Positions 11,501-23,678 of a stretch of 64,000 nucleotides of DNA are shown here, piece after piece. The notes below the pieces were generated by a model. It searched no databases. It was not told the origin of the DNA and was given only the letters and a program-made list of their open reading frames with translations. Each line of letters opens with the position of its first letter. The first letter of the stretch is position 1. Source of the stretch: Coprinellus micaceus (taxonomy: Eukaryota > Basidiomycota > Agaricomycetes > Agaricales > Psathyrellaceae); contig OX596345.1 of assembly GCA_951394405.1 (NCBI GenBank), forward strand, positions 992,001 to 1,056,000. The letters are read 5' to 3'. The translations under genes and the position numbers were made by a program.

Positions 11501-12354
11501 GTACCGTAAATTTGCTTCCTTCGTCCGGGAGGAGACTACGGCAAAATATACTCAAACTCAGGACCCTCTCGTGAGCTCCGGGCTCGGTGTTTGGGGGTGC
11601 ATGGCCCCCAACGCGAATCCTACCGCGAGTAGTGAATTTCTCCGTTAAGAAATCCCAAAGCATCCACCCGACTCGGAAAGGACTCTGAGCCTCGAGGACG
11701 TTGCCTCCGCCGCCGCCGACCCTGGAACGTGCGCACACGACGACTTCAACCTGACGTTGCCGACGGTTCGAATGGGGTCCTACCGCGACACGAGGACTTG
11801 ACGTGAAAAGATACGGGATTAAAATGTGGGGTTATGGGGTCATTGACGTGCAGGTTCCCTTGAGCACGCGACCTGTTTTGAACGGAACTCAAGGTATTAT
11901 TGGCGTCGCAGTGCTCACAACTCCCGAGGTGCCGGGCTGCCTGGGCATGGTCATGAGATGATCCTTCGGGCTCCCTCGTGGAGGGTGGAATTGTTCCCTC
12001 GTTCCGCCGGTCAGTTCAGGGGGAGCTCAGGTTTACAGGGGTTTCCTCATCATGAGCAAGCAAGACCGCGGTGTGGATAGGGTACGAGCGTGGGGGCCAT
12101 GGTACGTCTGGTGTCGGCTCAGACGGCAAGTATCGATTTGGTATACCGGCTACCATCATTGCCAGAAATTAGCCGAGTCGGCGCCTAATTGCTGACTCAC
12201 GCGTACTACTGGTACGAAAGGACGTCTCTACCGCCCCCGCCCAGCGTTCTCTTCGACGTTCCCGCCCGAGTTCGCTCCGACCGCGGAGATATTTCATTCA
12301 CAAGGAAATGAGAACGTATGATACGGTGAGTCACCCCGAAATCTACCGCAGACA
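8560..12354. other. Gene-poor stretch; only weak ORFs
   Basis: Pyrimidine-rich DNA follows RAD6 (probably its 3' UTR). Overlapping minus-strand ORFs at 10454-10968 contain a protein-like stretch (LDANTYAILRFSSILSDLI) but no recognised domain. A T-loop-like GGTTCGAAT at 11763 does not fold into a tRNA. Nothing else is supported. Confidence 0.5.
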
Positions 12355-12792
12355 TTACTTATCGCGGAAGTAAAGCAAGGGCTTGTAGGAGAGCTTGGCG
12401 ATCAATCGAAGCTTTGAAGTGCTGTAGTGGACACGGACATCTCCACCCTCTCTCCCTGGAAAGTTCGACTTTCGCCCCAACCCTCCGAACGCAGCCAACT
12501 CCGGGTCGGTCTGGCACACGTATAAGTGTTGGAATTCCACGGCAGAACCAGCGATGATCCTTCCTATGGGATCACTCGATACTTCTAGCAACCTCACTTT
12601 ACTCGGATACCTCCAAGAGGAGAAAACCTCTATATATATCAGAACACCCTTAGGGCGTTGCGATTTCCTACCAGCCCGAGATGAAGGCGGTGCTCGAGCT
12701 TCGAAGAGTCTGTCGGTCAACTCGTTGAGGAGTTCTCGGTTAGTAAAACCTTCCAGATCTGTTCCATCGCCTGACCGGGCGTCGAAGTCCAC
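12355..12792 (-). CDS. Possible hypothetical protein, 145 aa
   Basis: Uninterrupted reading frame with ordinary amino-acid composition, beginning MDFDARSGDGTD and ending LLYFRDK. No domain or homologue is recognised. The upstream DNA (12820-13020) is a GGGTGCGAG/CTGGGTAC-rich repetitive stretch, so the true start could be elsewhere or the frame may be chance. Confidence 0.3.
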   Translation of the reverse strand: MDFDARSGDGTDLEGFTNRELLNELTDRLFEARAPPSSRAGRKSQRPKGVLIYIEVFSSWRYPSKVRLLEVSSDPIGRIIAGSAVEFQHLYVCQTDPELAAFGGLGRKSNFPGREGGDVRVHYSTSKLRLIAKLSYKPLLYFRDK

Positions 12793-12824
12793 GAAGTTGT
12801 CGATGGGAGGGGAACGGGAACGAT

Positions 12825-13015
12825 GGTCGCCGAGGGTGACACCTGGCTGCGGGAAAGGGACGGGTAGTGGACGTCGCCCGGGGTGACACCTGGGTGCGAG
12901 AGGCTCTGGGTACGACTGGTTTCTGGGTCCGCTAGGCTACGATGTTGCGTGGACCATGGGTGCGAGGGGCTCTGGGACGATGAATGGGCTCTGGGTACGA
13001 CGCTACGAGGGGCCG
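12825..13015. repeat. Degenerate short repeats (GGTGACACCTGG, GGGTGCGAGRGGCTCTGGG)
   Basis: GGTGACACCTGG occurs near 12835 and 12882; GGGTGCGAGAGGCTCTGGG near 12892 is repeated near 12959, and CTGGGTACGAC recurs near 12906 and 12990. It looks like a decayed minisatellite. Confidence 0.5.
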
Positions 13016-13723
13016 CCGGGTTACGTATTCGTGGACGAACGGTCACGGACGAGGCTTCGCAAGACCCCTTAGGATCTGCATGGCTGACGGTTTAGATTGG
13101 GTCGTTGGGTCTGTGCGGATACTGTTGAACGGGTCCTGCGGTCTGCGCGGTACGATTTTGTTTACGGCGGGGACCAGATCAGAAGAGCGTTGGCATCTGG
13201 TGGTGAGTGCGAGTCTATTGAACCGTGAAGGTACAAGCTGGGCCAAGGTCTCGAGGGCCGTTCATTGACTGCCAGACGAGCTCGATGGCGAGCTCGACCG
13301 AAAATTTTACCTGGTCCGTGCTTGGGTCATATGAACGGGTTTTGATCCGTCGTACCTCGATAGGGGCCCCGAGTCCGGGTTTGGAAGTTCACCCCCCTCT
13401 GTCTGAGCGAACGGATACTGCAGGCTATGTGGGTCAGTGGGGACAGTACAATGCATGTTTCTTCAGAGTGTGGTCCAGAGGCGGAACTGCAGCAGCTGAG
13501 AAGGGACATGATAAAAGGCAGTGGGACACAAGTGGGACGGGACCGAATGAGGTTGATAAGGTTATAATTCAAGTGGATGTAGAAGTCGTTGAAATAGTGA
13601 AGCGACTCAGAGATCTTTCTAGAGGAGCGTAACCCGCCTCTGGGACGTAGCCAAATGTATCGGGACCTAGGCGCCCGTCAGCGACAAGGAATGATAGTTT
13701 AGGCTCGATGGGAGTGGGGCATA

Positions 13724-13920
13724 GCCTCTGAAGGGCCCCCGTGTGGCTTACCTTGGGATAGATATCTCGACAGTGCAAGCTGGGTGGGACAATTGCTGAG
13801 AATAAGCTGTTTTGATACTATGTTGTTGAGTGAGATGGGAAGGCCTCTGGAGCGGCCGTGTGGATTACCTTGGGATAGATATCTCGACGGCGCAAGCCGG
13901 GTGGGACAATCGCCTTGGGT
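13724..13920. repeat. 117-bp tandem duplication
   Basis: A core of about 70 bp around GTGTGGCTTACCTTGGGATA at 13741 is repeated with a few changes at 13858, an offset of 117 bp. The match continues through TAGATATCTCGAC and GGGTGGGACAAT. No reading frame is preserved, so this appears to be a non-coding duplication. Confidence 0.75.
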
Positions 13921-14024
13921 CACGCACGGTTCTGAGTAAGCGGGAGTTTCGATGGGGCTGCTCCATTCCAAACGCTACTTGGGGGTTGGTGGCCGGTTGT
14001 GGCCTTGTACCAACCTTAGAAGAA

Positions 14025-14047
14025 TACACACACACACACACACACAT
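14025..14047. repeat. (CA)n microsatellite
   Basis: An uninterrupted run of about eleven CA units. Confidence 0.9.
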
Positions 14048-17000
14048 GCATCATGAATCATGATACTAAGTACCTTGGGCCAAGCGAGTAAGTACATACT
14101 TGCTCGTGTTCGGAGCAGCCGAACATTGGCATGCTCTTTGCGATGAGATCGACTCGGGAAGCTCTACAGCCTTCTGCTCATAGACTCGGAGCCACGATAC
14201 GGCGTGCGCGTGGCGTCGCCAAGGCCCGAGGAAGCCAGCTAAGCTTCTCGAGCCAAGTTCCCGTCGAAGGTCGCTCCAAGAAGCCTCTAATGATGAAGGC
14301 TAAGGCTGAGAGAAGTCGGGAAGGCCAGGGCGAGGAAGGGGGGAGAAGATGCCGAGCTTGAACGTGGATCGTGGATCGTGGATCACATGAATCATTGGGC
14401 TGCGAGGGGGGGTGGCGTCCGTTTGTGAGAGGAGGAAGTAGGCTGGATATGGTAGGGAGTTGTCTAAAGTGTCGCTCACTGGTCACGGAAGGATTGACGA
14501 TCGCGGGAAGGGTATACTACGTGTTCCAGGTTTATGTGCGGTTGGGCTTTGTCGAGGTAAGTAGATACGATACCTTGGGTTACGGGGATGGGTAGACTTC
14601 TACCACACGCCAAGCAAGCTATGTAACTGTTCACGACAACAGGTATAACATTTCGATTTAATCTCCATCATATCAAGCAGATACATGATCGAATAAGGTT
14701 GGTCTCTTTTCATCTTATGTTACCTTGGAGAGCCTTTGTGTTAGTTAGTATACGTGTCAAGCTTCAAGTTCTAGCTGGATGTATGTATTCCGTGTCTTCT
14801 GGCTGTAGTGACATATGTGGATTCCATCTCGGATTTCCGGTTCCCTTTCGGCGAGGACGTTTGACGCTCAGCGCTCAGCGACCACCTCCTATGAAGGGGT
14901 ACTAATAGCATCAGACCCTTCATGCCCATGCAGACACCGCCATCCATGATAATTGACGCTAACGGGCGCTAGTGATGGTTGCTCCCCACGAAAGCTGGCA
15001 GACGGACGGACGGGCACCGTGTCAATTCGGACACTACCCAGCCAGCTAGCAGGTACCTGGTACCAAGCCAACCAACCAATTGAACTAACCAACCAACATA
15101 GAACGCTCGGACGTACCCGCCAGACGTCCCCGGGCATCTACGGGCGTCGCACAGACCCTTGACCTTCATCTACCTTCGTAACGAGGACGGGCCAATGGGG
15201 GCGCGGCACATACCGCGCAGCGCGACGACCAGGATCAGCGTTGGTTGGTGTTGCTGCGCTTACGGAAGGTTCTGTTGATATATTTCCTGAATTCTATTTG
15301 ATTTCTAGAATTTGGTTTGTTGATTCAGACGATGTTCGCTGGGTGGGAGAGATGTGCGATGCATGACGTGCGACGCAACCAGGCTATCATTGGTCTACGC
15401 ACATATAGTGCAGACGGGTGATCTTCCCATGAGAAGAAACGAATGGGTTGTCGGGATACGGGGGCGGTAACCGTTCAGTTGCAATAGGACTCCTCCTTGG
15501 AGGGTTCCGGTGCACACGACCTTTAATCGCGTATGTACGCTGGCCCACGGCCGCCTGAGCCTGAGGATACTTAGCAGAATCTGCTAGTACATATGTCCAA
15601 GGAGTGTGGGCTTTACACGCCGCTCCGGGTTCTTGGCTGGAGCGGGGAGGCCGAATAGCGTCGTTACATGGTATGCTTGGTGCAGGAATACTAATCTCTT
15701 ATCGCGAGACGAATTTGTGTCTAAACCGACGTGTTGCGTCCGAGGAAGGGGACGAGCGCGCTTGGCGCTTGTCCGACTAGTCTTGTTGTAGTCTTGCTAA
15801 GTCGACGCGGCGTACATAGTACTTAGCGCGTATCTGCGTCGATTCATACACAATTACAGGTACCTACAGCGCTCCTCGCATGCAGGTCAGCGCTTGAGCC
15901 CTTCCCGAGCGATTCTAATTTTATTTCGTCATAACACCCTCGCAATACGACCAGAACGGACTCGACGAGTCGGGGTGCTGAGCTCATCGCGGACACAGGG
16001 ACGGGGACATCATATCATAATACATCATATGCACATCTATCTCGTCTATGTATATGCGTACGTAGATTCGTGGATATCAGTCCGCCGGCAACGACGCAGG
16101 ATGGAGGAAGGGGAGGGTGAAATGCGATTGGCTCTTGGGGGGTTATCAGTTGCGTGCGTTGACGTCGATGGTGAGAGGGGATTTGGCGCGCTGCCGGTGC
16201 CGTTGTTCGGACTAGGAAAGTCACGGACGGGGGGTGTAAAGAGCTGTGAGGTACTTGGGACGTGGGGGAGGTGGGATCTTATCAGGCGCCCAGAGAATTT
16301 GGGGCCGTTTGGAGCGTTGAATGCTGAATCGTGCTGGGTGGTTTCGGAAATCAGATTCATAGCCGGCGCTTGTCGTCAGACGTCGCACTGGTGGTCGCGA
16401 GGTGTATCGGAGGCCGGTTGTAACTTACCTTGCGACGGTCCTGCGTGCGCAGACGTTGGATGGGGTGCTACGTACGTCAGGGTCGGGTGAAGGGTGAATT
16501 AATATTCGTCTTGCAAGGGATAGTATGTTGTGCCTTCTTCCTCCGGCTCGTGCCTATAGGACAGTTCCAAAAATACATACGATCGCATTGTGATCGTGTC
16601 GCTTCATCCAGACACCGGGAGTGGACATGTGTGATTGAGCTTGAGCATGCGCAGGACGCCTCCCTAGGGGGGGTGACGGTGACGTTGGGTGTGATCGTCC
16701 TAGGCGAGAAAGGGGGGCGCGTGCCCGGGGTGTGGTATCACACAGGGAGGGAGAGGGTGGTGAGTATGTAAGGGATCGATATGGGTTAGCGAAATAAAGT
16801 GTGGAGAAGATGGGGATTGGACCTGGGGAAAAGAGAAGCGGTGTGTTTGATTCGCATATGGATATGGTATGGCAACAGGCGAAGCTAACCAGAGCCTCCA
16901 ACCAGGGAGCTGAGTGCAACCGGGGCAGATAGGGTATATGTATTCGGCCACTGCATCAGAGATAAGTGTTCTCCGTTTGGGAGGTGGGTTGATCGAGAGG

Positions 17001-17394
17001 AGAGAGGGGAATATTGGTCCCGTCGACACCTCCGACCCCGACCCGACTCCGATCTCGCGGTGCAGGCTGGGGTGGTCAACGTGGGCGAGTGCGAGGAAGG
17101 CGTGACGGTGGCGGCGGTGGCGGTGGGTTGTGTGTTTTTTGGAGGGGGAGGGTGTAGAGTGGACCTCCTGCCCCCTGAATAGCGAAACTAAGAGGTGGGT
17201 GATCGTCCGACGGGGGTCGGACGGGTCGCGCAAGAATGAGGCGCCATGGCCTGCTCTGTTTTTTGTCAAAAGAGGCCGGAGGTTCGGCTGATCTCGGCTT
17301 GGCATCAGAAATGGTGAGATAAGCGGGTAAAAAGCGCGCAAAGGCCCCTGCCTAATAAAGTCAAACAGAGGGCATTCGGAATTGCTCAAAAGAG
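14048..17394. other. Long upstream region of the H+-ATPase gene; no gene supported
   Basis: About 3.3 kb with no recognised domain. It has a GGATCGT triplicate near 14364, GACGGACGG and AACC tetranucleotide runs near 15000-15090, and a 198-aa ORF at 15894-16490 of low-complexity character. A 334-aa minus-strand ORF at 16700-17704 overlaps the first exons of the ATPase and is judged a shadow. The proximal kilobase may carry promoter elements. Confidence 0.45.
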
Positions 17395-17480
17395 GGTGGT
17401 TGATTCCCTTCCCAGCGCATCCTGTCTCCTCTCCCCTCGCTGCCGGCGTCCCACTCCCCCCGTCGTCGTCGTTGCCAACA
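17395..17480 (+). promoter_or_regulatory. CT-rich leader before the H+-ATPase start codon
   Basis: A pyrimidine-dominated tract runs up to the ATG at 17481 and ends in GTTGCCAACA-ATG, a good Kozak-like context. Such CT-rich leaders are common in strongly expressed genes of filamentous fungi, consistent with the strong codon bias of this gene. Confidence 0.45.
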
Positions 17481-20400
17481 ATGAGCACCAACGAAAAAGA
17501 GCGAGGGCCCGACGACATCCAGGTCGAGCCCTCTACCCCCGTCGAGAAGAGGAAGAGGGAGTATAAGGATTTTGGCCATGAAGAAGAGAAGGCGACCCGT
17601 ATGTCTTTTTCCTCCTCCTCGTCGTGATCTGCGTCGCTCAACCCTTGCCAGATGCAAAGGTCGACATGGATACCGTGCGTTTGCCCCCTGCCCCCCTCCA
17701 CCACAACCGCAGTCTACTCACGCAGCAGCGTACAGATCGAGCTCACCGCTGAGGACCTCTACGACAAGGACAAGGTCGACCTCGAGACTATCGTTATCGA
17801 GGACGTCTTCAAGCTCCTCCAGTGCAATGAAGAGGGTCTCACCAGCGCCGAGGCATCGCGCCGTCTCGAGCTCTTTGGTCCCAACAAGCTCGAGTCCGAG
17901 GACCAGAACCCCATTCTCCAGGTGCGTCTCCCACTTCCTGCCGCCGGAAAACTTTAACCGAGCCCAGAATAGTTCCTCTCGTTCATGTGGAATCCTCTGT
18001 CCTGGGTCATGGAGGCGGCAGCGCTAGTCGCTATCGCCCTCTCCAACGGTCAAGGCATGCCCCCGGATTGGCCCGATTTCGTCGGTATCGTTCTCCTCCT
18101 CTTCATCAACTCCGGTATCGGTTTCTACGAAGAGCGCAACGCCGGTAACGCAGTCAAGGCCCTCATGGATTCCCTCGCTCCCAAGGCCCGCGTCAGACGC
18201 GACGCCAAGTGGCAGGAAATCGAGTCCTCCATCCTCGTCCCCGGTGATATGGTCGCCTTCAAGATCGGTGATATCGTCCCCGCCGACTGCCGTCTCACTG
18301 AGGCTATCAACGTCTCCATCGACCAGGCCGCCCTCACCGGTGAATCCCTCCCTGTAGCCAAGAAGAACGGTGACCAGTGTTTCTCGTACGTTCCTCTTGA
18401 TGCGTCGCTCGGACCCTTTTTTCCTGACCCTCCATTTCCAGCGGTTCCACCTGCAAGCAGGGTGAAGCGGAGGGTGTCGTCATTGCCACTGGTGCCAACA
18501 CCTTCTTCGGTCGTGCTGCTTCCCTCGTCGGTCAGGATGATGACTCCACCGGTCACTTGCAGAAGATTCTCGCTCAAATCGGTTCTTTCTGCCTGGTCAC
18601 CATCGGTATCTTCGTCCTTGCTGAGATCTTCTGCTTGTACGCCGGTTTCCGTTACCGCTACCGCCGTGGTCTCGACAACATCCTCGTCCTCCTCATCGGT
18701 GGTATCCCGATTGCCATGCCCACTGTCTTGTCCGTCACCCTCGCCGTCGGTGCCCAGCAGCTCGCCAAGTACAAGGCCATCGTCACCCGTATCACCGCTA
18801 TCGAGGAGTTGGCTGGTGTCACCATTCTCTGCTCTGACAAGACCGGTACTCTCACCACCAACAAGTTGACCATCGACCGCAACACCATCAAGACCTACGG
18901 CCCCTTCTCTGCCGACGATGTCATCCTCCTCGCTGCCTTCGCCTCCCGTACCGAGAACCAGGACGCCATCGATACCGCCACCATCTCCGCTCTCGGTGAC
19001 CCCGGCAAGGCTCGTGCTGGAATCACCCTCCTCGACTTCAAGCCCTTCAACCCCGTCGACAAGCGTACCGAGATCACCTACCGCGAGGAGGCCACCGGCA
19101 AGCTCAAGCGTGTCACCAAGGGTATGACTGGTATCATCATCGAGCTCTGCACCCGCAACAAGACCGAGGACCTCGAGAACCGCCTTGAAGCCGACGTCGA
19201 GGAGTACGCTTCCCGTGGTCTTCGTGCGCTCGCCGTCGCCTTTGAGGAGGTTGACGGTGACGACTTTGAGGCTGAGGGCAACGGCTTCGAGCTCATTGGT
19301 CTCCTCTCCATCTTCGATCCTCCTCGTGACGATACCAAGCAGACTATCGACGATGCTCAGGCTCTTGGTGTCAAGGTCAAGATGGTTACCGGTGATCAGC
19401 TCGCTATCGCAAAGGAGACTGGCCGTCGTCTCGGTATGGGTGATCACATGTACCCCGCCAAGGTTCTCAAGGACGGACCCGCCCCTGGTTCCAAGCACGT
19501 CAACCTCGACCACATGATCATGGACGCCGACGGTTTCGCTGGTGTCTTCCCCGAGCACAAGTACGAGATCGTCAAGCGTCTCCAGGGTCTTGGTCACCTT
19601 TGCGCGATGACTGGTGATGGTGCCAACGACGCCCCCGCTCTCTCCCGTGCCAACGTCGGTATCGCCGTCGAGGGTGCCACCGACGCTGCCCGTGGTGCCG
19701 CCGATATCGTCTTGACTGAGCCTGGTCTCTCCACCATCGTCCACGCCATCCGCCAGTCCCGTATCATCTTCCAGCGTATGCGTAACTACTCCATCTACGC
19801 TTGCGCCGTCACCATCCGTATCGTCGTCTGCTTCGCCATCCTCGCCTTTGCCTACAGGATCGACTTCCCTCCTTTCATGATCCTGGTCATTGCTCTCCTC
19901 AACGACGGTACCATCATGACCCTCTCCGTCGACCGCGTGCTCCCCTCCATGACGCCAGACTCTTGGGACTTGGCCGAGATCTTCGCCTACGCCATCGCCT
20001 ACGGTATCTACCTCACCGCCTCCACCGTCGCCCTCGTCTGCATCATCAAGGAGACGGACTTCTTCCAGCGCCAGTTCGGTGTCGAGCTCGAGACCCCCTT
20101 CCCCATCGCCTCCGGCGATCGCAAGCTCCACATGGTCATCTACCTCCAGGTCGCTATTATCTCTCAGGCTCTTATCTTCGTCACCCGGTCGCACGGATTC
20201 TTCTTCATGGAGAGGCCTTCCCTGGCGCTGTTCTTCGCCTTCTGCTTGGCGCAGCTCATCTCGTCCATCATCGCTGCGTATGGTGACTGGGGCTTCTCCA
20301 ACGTCCAGGGTATCTCTGGAGGATGGATCGGTATCGTTTGGGTTTGGGTACGTGTCTTTCTCTTTCTCTCGTTGCATTTTCATGTGCTTACTCTTTGGTT

Positions 20401-20730
20401 TTACAGAACATCGTCTGGTTCATTCCTCTCGACTGGATCAAGTTCGCGATGAAGGCCACCGTCATCAAGTACCTGCGCAAGCGTCACGAGGAGCAGCTCC
20501 ACCGCGAAGTCTCCCAGAACGGCGTCCCCCTCACCCGCACCCAATCCCGCGCCGCGTCCATCCACGAATCCCTCTACTCCAACCGTGTCTCCTTCATCAA
20601 GCGCGCTGCGCGCAAGGTCGGCTTCGGACGTGCGGCCGTGCACATCAAGCCCGAGGAGCTCCAGCGCTTCAGCTCCATCCAGGCCCAGAGAGTGGGGCAG
20701 ACCCTCGCGAGGAACCCGAGCCGAACTTGA
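17481..20730 (+). CDS. pma1: Plasma-membrane H+-ATPase (P3A-type), copy 1
   Basis: Electrogenic proton pump that energises nutrient uptake at the plasma membrane. Exons 17481-17598, 17652-17674, 17736-17921, 17973-18385, 18442-20347, 20407-20730 give 989 aa and all phases close. Motifs: the TGES actuator loop in [12 protein letters not shown], phosphorylated Asp in [19 protein letters not shown] nucleotide-binding loop, and hinge [17 protein letters not shown]. About ten membrane segments are expected. The C-terminal tail has an Arg/Ser-rich regulatory region (SSIQAQR, RNPSRT). Codon choice is extreme: almost every wobble base is C or G. That bias leaves a 752-codon open frame on the opposite strand. 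A second copy lies at 31.5-34.8 kb with introns at the same five positions. The bias suggests this is the highly expressed, main pump. Confidence 0.96.
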
Positions 20731-22013
20731 GCGGGAGGCGCGGGAGTGTCGTTTGGAAGAAATTTTTTCTGGAAGTCTTAATATGTATAATCCTACCCCC
20801 CTTTTACCCCCCTATCTTCCCTCCCTGCGCACCTGCAACGGACGCGTCCGCGCTTACCCTCACACTCCAACGTCGTCGCCGTATACCGCATTCATACCTA
20901 CCTGTCGCCTCCTTTAATCCTCCTCCGCGGACGCGCCGCGCTAACCCACGCATACCAAGCGCTACCCCCCATTTACGTACCGTCTCGAGGCGCTGCGCCC
21001 CCTCACTCACCCTCACACTCATCGACACATCCCCCCTCGACGTCCGGCTTACCATTCGCTTTCTGTTGGGCGCGCGGGCGGGTTAATCAGTGCCGTCCTC
21101 TACCTACCTACCTACCCCCGGGGTGCACGTCGTCGTCTTCTCGCTTTGCATAGAGGATTTCGGGTCTCGTTTCGTTCAGCATCCTTTTGGTTTCCCTTGT
21201 TATCTATATGTACTATGGATGGGTGACGAGCAGAGAGCTTGGGGATGAAAAAATGGATTGGTTATTATTCCAGGGATTTGTGTGTGTGTTAGTGGGATGT
21301 GATGATGAGATGTTGGAGGAGGCTCTTCCTCCTCGACCTGGGAGTTGCCTTCATGACATCGTCTAGCATCGTCTCTTCTGTTCTGCTACCTTCTCCAAGC
21401 ACCGCTTCTCTCCCATCCGGTTTCCTTCGAGGTCCCTCGTCCATCTCACCGTACCATCCGTGCACACGACTGCTGCGTCCCATCATCATCTGCATCCACA
21501 TCGTGATATACCCCTCTTGATTATCTGTCTAATTTTATATACTTACCTCCATAGAGTGTCTCGTATTCCTTTCTTTCACGGCCCTCGTCTGTGTAGGTAG
21601 GTATCTCTGTCTACCCTCATATACCTGAGAAGGAGACGTGCAAAGACTCGCTAGAGGAGTTCACTTCGCACCACCTTAGCCGGGTTCTCATGCGTTCTCT
21701 TCCCTACGAGTGGGTCCTCGTTCGGACTTGGTGTAAGTGCGAATCAATGGATACTTTGATCACGTCGGTGCTCGGGGGTCGGCGATCGCTTCGAATTCTG
21801 ACCCGAGGGTGCGGGGTGGAGAAACTGCTCCGGTGGCGCGACCACACACCATGCTCACCTGCGAAACGAATCGCGGGAAGGGCGCCAACCCCCGAGATAT
21901 ACCTTCGGGACGACGAGGAGCTTCGATGGGTCCTTCGAGGCCAGTAGTGGCGCCCGGGTGCCACTGCCCACCCTTGAGCTTAAGTCACCAGGCCTCGAGT
22001 CCAGGTCTTGTCG
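20731..22013. other. Intergenic after pma1; nothing but simple repeats
   Basis: Pyrimidine-rich 3' flank of pma1 including a CCTA run near 21099-21116. No coding evidence. Confidence 0.5.
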
Positions 22014-22403
22014 ATGGTGGGATACAGTGCTTTGCATAAAAAACTGCAGGTCATGGAAACCATTCCGCCTTGTTTGGCGTGTTTGTTCCCGGCCAGAATT
22101 GGTCGTGATGGTCGGCTGCGGTCCTCGGTCGAAGATATGACAAGAGGTGAGGGGCCATGGGCGAGCCTAGGTTGTTGCGGGGGACTCTGCAATTCACTCC
22201 ATCGGGTCTATGTAGACCTCCATACACGCTGATGTTGGAGACGAGGAGCACCACCCAAGTTCACTGCTCTCGTTGCTGGGCCGCTGCATCACCCACTCGG
22301 CTGTTGTTCCTTTTCTGGGCGCTCGCAAACAAGCCAAACAATCGGAAATTGATTCCACGACCTGCAGATTTTTATGCAAAACACTGTAACCTCCCGGGCT
22401 CAA
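22014..22403. repeat. Large imperfect inverted repeat (foldback-like)
   Basis: The left arm (from about 22014) and the reverse complement of the right arm (ending about 22403) agree closely at their outer ends: TACAGTGCTTTGCATAAAAA on the left corresponds to TACAGTGTTTTGCATAAAAA from the right arm. Similarity continues through CTGCAGGTC and TTGTTTGGC and weakens toward the centre near 22210. Arms are about 190 bp. It resembles a MITE/foldback element or an inverted duplication; no target-site duplication was established. Confidence 0.75.
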
Positions 22404-23678
22404 CGGTAAGAAAGGGACTCGGGAACTCCACCAAGCTCATGTGGCGTTCCACGATACTGAATCATCTAGCCTCTTTCGAGTTGGAACGTTCGATAGTAGA
22501 CGTTCCACGGAATCGTGTATGTTGTGTTTCCGAGAGACCTTTCTAAAGCGTTATCGGCGAATGAGGGCGAGATTAGTGAACCGCTGATTGAGCGGGATGA
22601 AAGCGATGGGTATGAAATCGATACGTTGCGATTTCATAGGATTTCAGATAGGTACAGCTGATCCCAGGACCTGGTTTACTGGTCGATGCTTACCTATTCC
22701 CACCCATCGCACGAGTTAAGATGTAAGGTGTGCCCGAGCCCGAACCCCGAGGGGCCACCGGGCCCAGGGCGCCTGTTACCATTCCCGACGAGGTACGCGG
22801 TTGCCGGAGGCGGCGGTGAAATCATTATGTACTTTGCCCTCATGGTCAGGCCATGGAAGGCCAGTTCTGAGTTCACTCCCGCGCAGCGCAGTATCCCATA
22901 GGCTCGGAGGAAATTCTCCCGGGTGGCGGGCGCTTGTGCTCACCCCATAAGCGCTCCGAGCCTTGGAGCCACCACAGCTATCTGGGGTTGCTTAAACAGA
23001 ATGCCCCGTCGGGTTGAAACTAGAAGTCGCGGAAGTATCCTCTCCTGAGCACGTTCTTGGAGGGCTACAAGGGCCTACATAGGATTGTCGGGTCGTCCTG
23101 TGATGCGCCAGGGCTTTGCCATATGTACAGCGGGTGGTATGGGCCGGCTCGGGGACCATAGCAGTCGGCCAAGTCGTCAGAAAATGGTCAGAAATTCCGG
23201 GAGGAAAGGAATTCCTGCGCTGATGGGACCATGTGGGAGGAGGACCGGTAGGAATTCGGAGACTTCGCGTTGTCTTTGAAGACTTTAAATATCCTCGCCC
23301 GCCCCAATTAGCTGGTGGTACGGAACGGTAGGGTGTGGCCGGAGGTCGTAAATAGCGTCCCTTCAAGGAGGGTTTAGGTGTCGAGAAGGCCTGCCGTAGG
23401 ATTGCGCAGGACGTGCGATGTGGGAGGAGGGAGGAGGTTGAATTCAACGGTTCGGTCACGCGAGCTCAGATCGTTCGAAACATCGGACGCGTCGCGTCAC
23501 ACCCAATTTCACGCCTTCCCCTCTCCCCCCCATGTCACCAATCCAAAACACTTGTCCCTCAGCATAACAAAACCCGCGGCTTAGCATTTTCGATTTGAAC
23601 GCTGTATATGCGCAGTATTCTTTCTGTCGTTGAGGGTGAGTGCGTTGAATTCAGATTGAGTACTCGACCTACGTTTGA
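22404..23678. other. Intergenic; a perfect 10-bp stem at 22611-22638
   Basis: TATGAAATCG at 22611-22620 is followed after 8 bases by its exact complement CGATTTCATA. A 155-aa minus-strand ORF at 22992-23459 is Pro/Thr/Ser-rich with no recognised domain and is not called. Confidence 0.45.

Noticed and set aside
11755..11785. T-loop-like GGTTCGAAT suggesting a tRNA
   Set aside because: No matching acceptor, D or anticodon stems around it.
15894..16490. 198-aa plus-strand ORF
   Set aside because: No domain, irregular composition, no splice or start context that sets it apart from chance in this GC-rich DNA.
16700..17704. 334-aa minus-strand ORF
   Set aside because: Overlaps the pma1 promoter, leader and first two exons; Ser/Pro/His-rich composition reflects the CT-rich DNA rather than a protein family.
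18125..20383. 752-aa minus-strand ORF as a gene
   Set aside because: It lies entirely antisense to the catalytic exon of pma1, has Asp/Gly/Glu/Val-rich low-complexity composition expected from the complement of C-biased codons, and no domain.
22992..23459. 155-aa minus-strand ORF
   Set aside because: Pro/Ser/Thr-rich with no hydrophobic core or recognised motif; probably chance.
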